A DNA stretch of 64,000 nucleotides from Aedoeadaptatus coli (GTDB lineage Bacteria > Bacillota > Clostridia > Tissierellales > Peptoniphilaceae): assembly GCF_900343085.1 (NCBI RefSeq), contig NZ_OPYI01000002.1, forward strand, positions 1 through 64,000, given 5' to 3'. The translations under genes were made by a program, and so were the position numbers. Shown one piece after another: positions 61,207-64,000 of this stretch. Each line of letters starts with the position of its first letter. Within the stretch, counting starts at the first letter, position 1. The notes beneath the pieces were generated by a model that was given only the letters and a program-made list of their open reading frames with translations, had not been told where the DNA came from and did not search any database.

Positions 61207-62253
61207 CTACATGGTGTAAATTATCGCGCGGATTTTTATGTCCTCGGTTTTTAAGTACAATGGCACACGCTTTTCGATGCCGCGCTCCATGACCTCCATA
61301 ATGTTTTCGTAGCCCAGGGCGGCGGCTTTTTTTATGGCCTGATCGGCGGTCTTTTCCTCTTCCACCGCATCCATTTCCGCAACGCTCGCTCCCGCCTTGG
61401 CCATGTAATAGGCGATGGCTTCCATGCGCCCGTCTGCGGCGGCGGAGTGGGTTTGGTAGATGCCGATAGCCACCTTCGCCATTTTTCCCACATGGCCCAT
61501 TAAGGTGATTTCGCGAAAACCGAGATCCCTCGCGAGGCAAAGGGCGTCGCCGAAGTAATTGGACACCTTTACTACGGGCACGTGCAGACCCAGGGCCGCG
61601 GCCCGCTCTTCGCCGTAATTGCCCGGCGTTAGAATCACAGAACCTGCGCCGGATCTCCTCAGCTTCTTCAATTCCAGGTCGATGGTGGCCACATAGGCGC
61701 TTTTGCTCATGGGTACGACGAGGCCGGAGGTCCCCAAAATGGACAGGCCGCCGACGATGCCCAAGCGTGGATTGAAAGTCTTCTTCGCCAATGCCTCCCC
61801 TTCGGGTATGTCGATTTTTATGGCGATGCCTTTATCCATATGGGCGCGAAGCAAATTTTCGATTTCCCGACGGGGCACGGGATTCACGGCCAGCTCGCCG
61901 GCCTTTCCCATAAGTCCGTCTTCGGTGAAGGTGCCGACGCCGACGCCTTTCTCCCAGCGCACATCGCCCGTGTCCGTCTTTTTAATGGTGACGAAGATTT
62001 CCATGCCATTAGTGATATCGGGATCGTCGCCGCTGTCTTTGATCACGCTGTAAGTGGCTGTGCTGTCGCTTCGCATCTGCTCGTAGACGTCGATGGCGAG
62101 CACGTCCCCCGCAGGCACCTTTACCTCGACAAGATGGATCGTCTCCCTATTCTCAAGAGCCTCGATGGCCGCCTTTGCCGCCGCCACCACGCAGGTCCCG
62201 GTGGTGAAGCCCAATCGCATGTGCTTCCCGTCCACGACGGTGGTCTTTTTCAT
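61207..62253 (-). CDS. cbiD: Cobalt-precorrin-5B C1-methyltransferase
   Basis: 348 residues. The signature RLGFTTGTCVVAAAKAA stands at the start, followed by AVNPVPRREI, GTSGLVVPMSK and a C-terminal domain with GHVGKMAKVAIGIYQTHS. CbiD is specific to the anaerobic pathway. GAGGAG precedes the ATG; overlap with the cbiC stop. Confidence 0.95.
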   Translation of the reverse strand: MKKTTVVDGKHMRLGFTTGTCVVAAAKAAIEALENRETIHLVEVKVPAGDVLAIDVYEQMRSDSTATYSVIKDSGDDPDITNGMEIFVTIKKTDTGDVRWEKGVGVGTFTEDGLMGKAGELAVNPVPRREIENLLRAHMDKGIAIKIDIPEGEALAKKTFNPRLGIVGGLSILGTSGLVVPMSKSAYVATIDLELKKLRRSGAGSVILTPGNYGEERAAALGLHVPVVKVSNYFGDALCLARDLGFREITLMGHVGKMAKVAIGIYQTHSAAADGRMEAIAYYMAKAGASVAEMDAVEEEKTADQAIKKAAALGYENIMEVMERGIEKRVPLYLKTEDIKIRAIIYTM

Positions 62254-62870
62254 CGCCTGAACTCCTCGTACAGAAGGGCGTTAAAAATCGACGCCGCCAC
62301 ATTGCTGCCGCCCTTGGTGCCCACGGTGCGAATGTAGGGCACGGGGTATTCCGCCACCTTTTCCTTGGACTCCGCTGCGCCGACAAAGCCCACGGGAACG
62401 GCGATAATAAACTTCGGATCCGCCTTCTTTTCGTCCACGAGTTCCAAAAGGCGGAACAGGGCCGTAGGGGCGTTGCCGATAATGTATCCCTCGCATCCCC
62501 GCTTTACGGCTTCTTCCATTGCCACGATGGAGCGGGTGGTCTTTCGCTCGGCGGCGATCTTCGCCACTTCTTCATCGGAGATCAGGGTGATGAGTTCCAC
62601 CCCCGAAGCCGCCAGGGCCTTTTTGTTGATCCCCGCCCGCACCATGTTCGTGTCCGTGTACACCTTGCCGCCGCTTTTCACCACGGCCCGGGCCGCCGCC
62701 ATAAAATCCTCGTGAATGTCGATAATGTGGCGGTACTCCACGTCGCCGGTGGTGTGGATCATGCGGCGCACCACGGGCAGCTCCTCTGCCTTAAAATCCA
62801 CGTCGTGTAAATATTCGTCGATGATGTCCATGGAGGTGTTTTCAATGGCCATGGGCTTTTTTTCATACAT
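62250..62870 (-). CDS. cbiC: Cobalt-precorrin-8 methylmutase
   Basis: 206 residues from ATG 62870 (AAAGGAG upstream); the frame to 62930 lies inside cobD. The catalytic His is in RRMIHTTGDVEY; VYTDTNMVRAGINK and GNAPTALFRLLELV follow. It moves a methyl from C11 to C12 to give cobyrinic acid. Confidence 0.95.
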   Translation of the reverse strand: MYEKKPMAIENTSMDIIDEYLHDVDFKAEELPVVRRMIHTTGDVEYRHIIDIHEDFMAAARAVVKSGGKVYTDTNMVRAGINKKALAASGVELITLISDEEVAKIAAERKTTRSIVAMEEAVKRGCEGYIIGNAPTALFRLLELVDEKKADPKFIIAVPVGFVGAAESKEKVAEYPVPYIRTVGTKGGSNVAASIFNALLYEEFRR

Positions 62871-63915
62871 TGGGCCGGCTCCTTTCAAATTGTGTCCACA
62901 GTTCTCGAAACCGCGCGTTTTCTTTTTCACCGCGAACGGCCATGCGGAAATAATGATCTTTTAAGGGCGCTTCCGAAAAAGTTCTGAGCAAAATGCCTTC
63001 TCTTAGAAAGAAATCGAAACAGGCCTCCACATCGCCACTTTTTAGGCGAATCAAAAGAAAATTCGCCTCCCCGAGCAGTGCCTCGGCGATTTCCGATTCT
63101 TTAAAGAGCGCCAGAAGCTTCTCACGCTCCGCCGCGATAAATTCACGGGACTTCGCCATGTACTCGTCGCAATCCTTTAAGCGCAGGCCGCAGGCTTCCG
63201 CCACGGCGTTCACTGACCAGGGCAATTGCCGCGCTAAAAAGCGGTCCCGAAGTCCGTCGTTCATCACCGCCCAGCCCAGGCGCAATCCGGGAAGGGCGTG
63301 GCTCTTTGTGGCGGCCCGCACGGTGATCTGTTTCGGGCGATATAGCCCCGCCTTCTGCCCTTCTTCCCCACCCTTTACAAAGGGCAGAAAGGTCTCATCG
63401 GCAAGCAAGTACCCGTCGTGGGCGACGACCGCTCCGTAAATTTCCGCCACTTCATCGCCGGAGAGGGTATAGCCCGTGGGATTGTGGGGATTGGTAATGA
63501 TCGTGAGGGCCCCTTCAGGCATGTGGGCGATGAAATCATCGACATTCAGCCGAAAGGGCCGGCTCATGGGATAGGTGGTGATTTCTTTCTTCAGATCCTT
63601 TGCGATGCTTTCGTATTCGCCGAAGGCCGGCGTGGGCAAATAGATTTTGTCGAAGAGAGAAATGCAGATGGCGATGATTTCCATGGCGCCGTTTCCCACG
63701 ACGAGGTGATCCGCCTCCACGCCCATCCAATCGCCTAATGCCCGGCGCAGATCCCGGTAGAAGCGATCCGGATAGCGATGAGCGCCTTCGAGCCCACGGG
63801 CCATGGCTTCCTTTAAAACTTCAGGCACGCCAAGGGGATTGATATTGGCGCTGAAATCCGCTAGAGGATGCGCACTCTTCCCTTGGTATGTTTTTGTATC
63901 GCCGCCATGTTCCAA
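62863..63915 (-). CDS. cobD: Threonine-phosphate decarboxylase, aminotransferase fold
   Basis: 350 residues counted from a TTG at 63915 behind AAGGAG; the frame itself stays open to the window edge. CobD makes the aminopropanol linker. EHGGDTKTYQ and FSANINPLGVP open it, ITNPHNPTGYTL and the PLP-binding Lys in ATKSHALPGLRLGW follow. HisC-like aminotransferases look similar, but the start motif and the operon argue for CobD. The stop overlaps cbiC by 8 bases. Confidence 0.9.
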   Translation of the reverse strand: MEHGGDTKTYQGKSAHPLADFSANINPLGVPEVLKEAMARGLEGAHRYPDRFYRDLRRALGDWMGVEADHLVVGNGAMEIIAICISLFDKIYLPTPAFGEYESIAKDLKKEITTYPMSRPFRLNVDDFIAHMPEGALTIITNPHNPTGYTLSGDEVAEIYGAVVAHDGYLLADETFLPFVKGGEEGQKAGLYRPKQITVRAATKSHALPGLRLGWAVMNDGLRDRFLARQLPWSVNAVAEACGLRLKDCDEYMAKSREFIAAEREKLLALFKESEIAEALLGEANFLLIRLKSGDVEACFDFFLREGILLRTFSEAPLKDHYFRMAVRGEKENARFRELWTQFERSRPNV

Positions 63916-64000
63916 GGCCGTCTCCTTCCGATCATCAAGCTCATGTACTGCTTCCGCCCGGCGAAGTTCGCGGGATCCGCCGAGGCTACCCAGCGCTCCG
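63916..64000 (-). other. Right edge: no gene end can be assigned
   Basis: 85 bases between cobD and the window edge. One minus frame stops at 63988-63986, another stays open and overlaps cobD, and the cobD frame itself is open to the edge. Any of these could be the end of an upstream cobalamin gene. I cannot choose. Confidence 0.4.

Noticed and set aside
61199-61540. Upstream extension of cbiE inside cbiD
   Set aside because: It is an Arg/Gly-rich shadow frame of cbiD; the ATG at 61198 has a GGAGGA site and gives the standard CbiE start.
1-64000. CRISPR arrays, tRNA or rRNA genes
   Set aside because: No regularly spaced repeats, tRNA-like clover-leaf with a GGTTC arm, or rRNA segments were seen in the gaps, which are almost all under 150 bases.

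Overview
The window reads as chromosomal core DNA of an anaerobic, Gram-positive-type Firmicute, most likely a clostridial or Tissierellia relative (Peptoniphilaceae is my best guess, low confidence). The signs are: a T-box in front of thrS, an L20-type leader before infC, RNase J instead of an RNase E system, IreB, KtrAB, the FtsL/DivIB style of division genes, the anaerobic (cbi) cobalamin route, a 4Fe-4S aldo/keto reductase, an SLH protein and an NlpC/P60 wall hydrolase. About 62 genes are packed tightly. Nearly all lie on the minus strand, with many 4-nt ATGA/GTGA/TTGA overlaps. Only three are on the plus strand: a class A PBP homologue, a 48-residue protein and mgtE. I saw no tRNA, rRNA or CRISPR. 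The longest gene-free stretch is 51028-51297 (270 bp), which holds divergent promoters and a WalR-like box.

Layout in coordinate order (transcription mostly right to left). 1-259: 5' end of an ISL3-type transposase cut by the window edge. 431-1362: an acidic CD1247-like protein and EF-P. 1437-4932: a short type IV pilus-like operon (anchor protein, three pseudopilins, a PilX-like protein). 5038-9802: SGNH hydrolase, thrS (T-box), hisS and an rRNA methyltransferase. 9795-11804: KtrAB potassium uptake. 11862-12945: infC-rpmI-rplT. 13091-15577: udk, trhP and trmR. 15604-22134: alaS, ireB, aldo/keto reductase, ruvX, Fur-family regulator and RNase J. 22257-23906: IscR-like regulator plus AI-2E-family membrane protein. 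23975-29558: nrdR, rarA, asnS, leuS. 29613-40344: the division and wall cluster, from mraZ through rsmH, ftsL, a PASTA PBP, mraY, murD, ftsW, murG and divIB to ftsZ. 40469-45944: hflX, yigZ, nadE and, from its own promoter, yebC-DUF1461-deoC-lgt. 46039-53718: PBP1A-like protein, small protein, folD, NlpC/P60, mgtE, SLH protein. 53808-63915: a thirteen-gene cobalamin operon plus one Cys-rich small protein.

How they work together: three themes dominate. One is translation (four aminoacyl-tRNA synthetases, IF3/L35/L20, EF-P, wobble-uridine modification). The second is envelope growth (the mra/fts cluster, Lgt, class A PBP, NlpC/P60 and SLH proteins). The third is corrin-ring construction and lower-ligand attachment for vitamin B12. 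The cobalamin set here covers the middle and late steps; cbiL, the cobaltochelatase, cbiA, cbiP and cbiB are not in the window and may lie beyond the right edge.

The points most worth a second look are a PBP1A homologue whose three transpeptidase motifs are all degraded while its glycosyltransferase motifs are intact; 11-bp-spaced repeats matching the WalR consensus in front of both the NlpC/P60 and SLH genes; a four-unit 10-bp-period repeat in front of mraZ; a palindrome over the -10 of the IscR-like gene; and a FolD with a rearranged active site.
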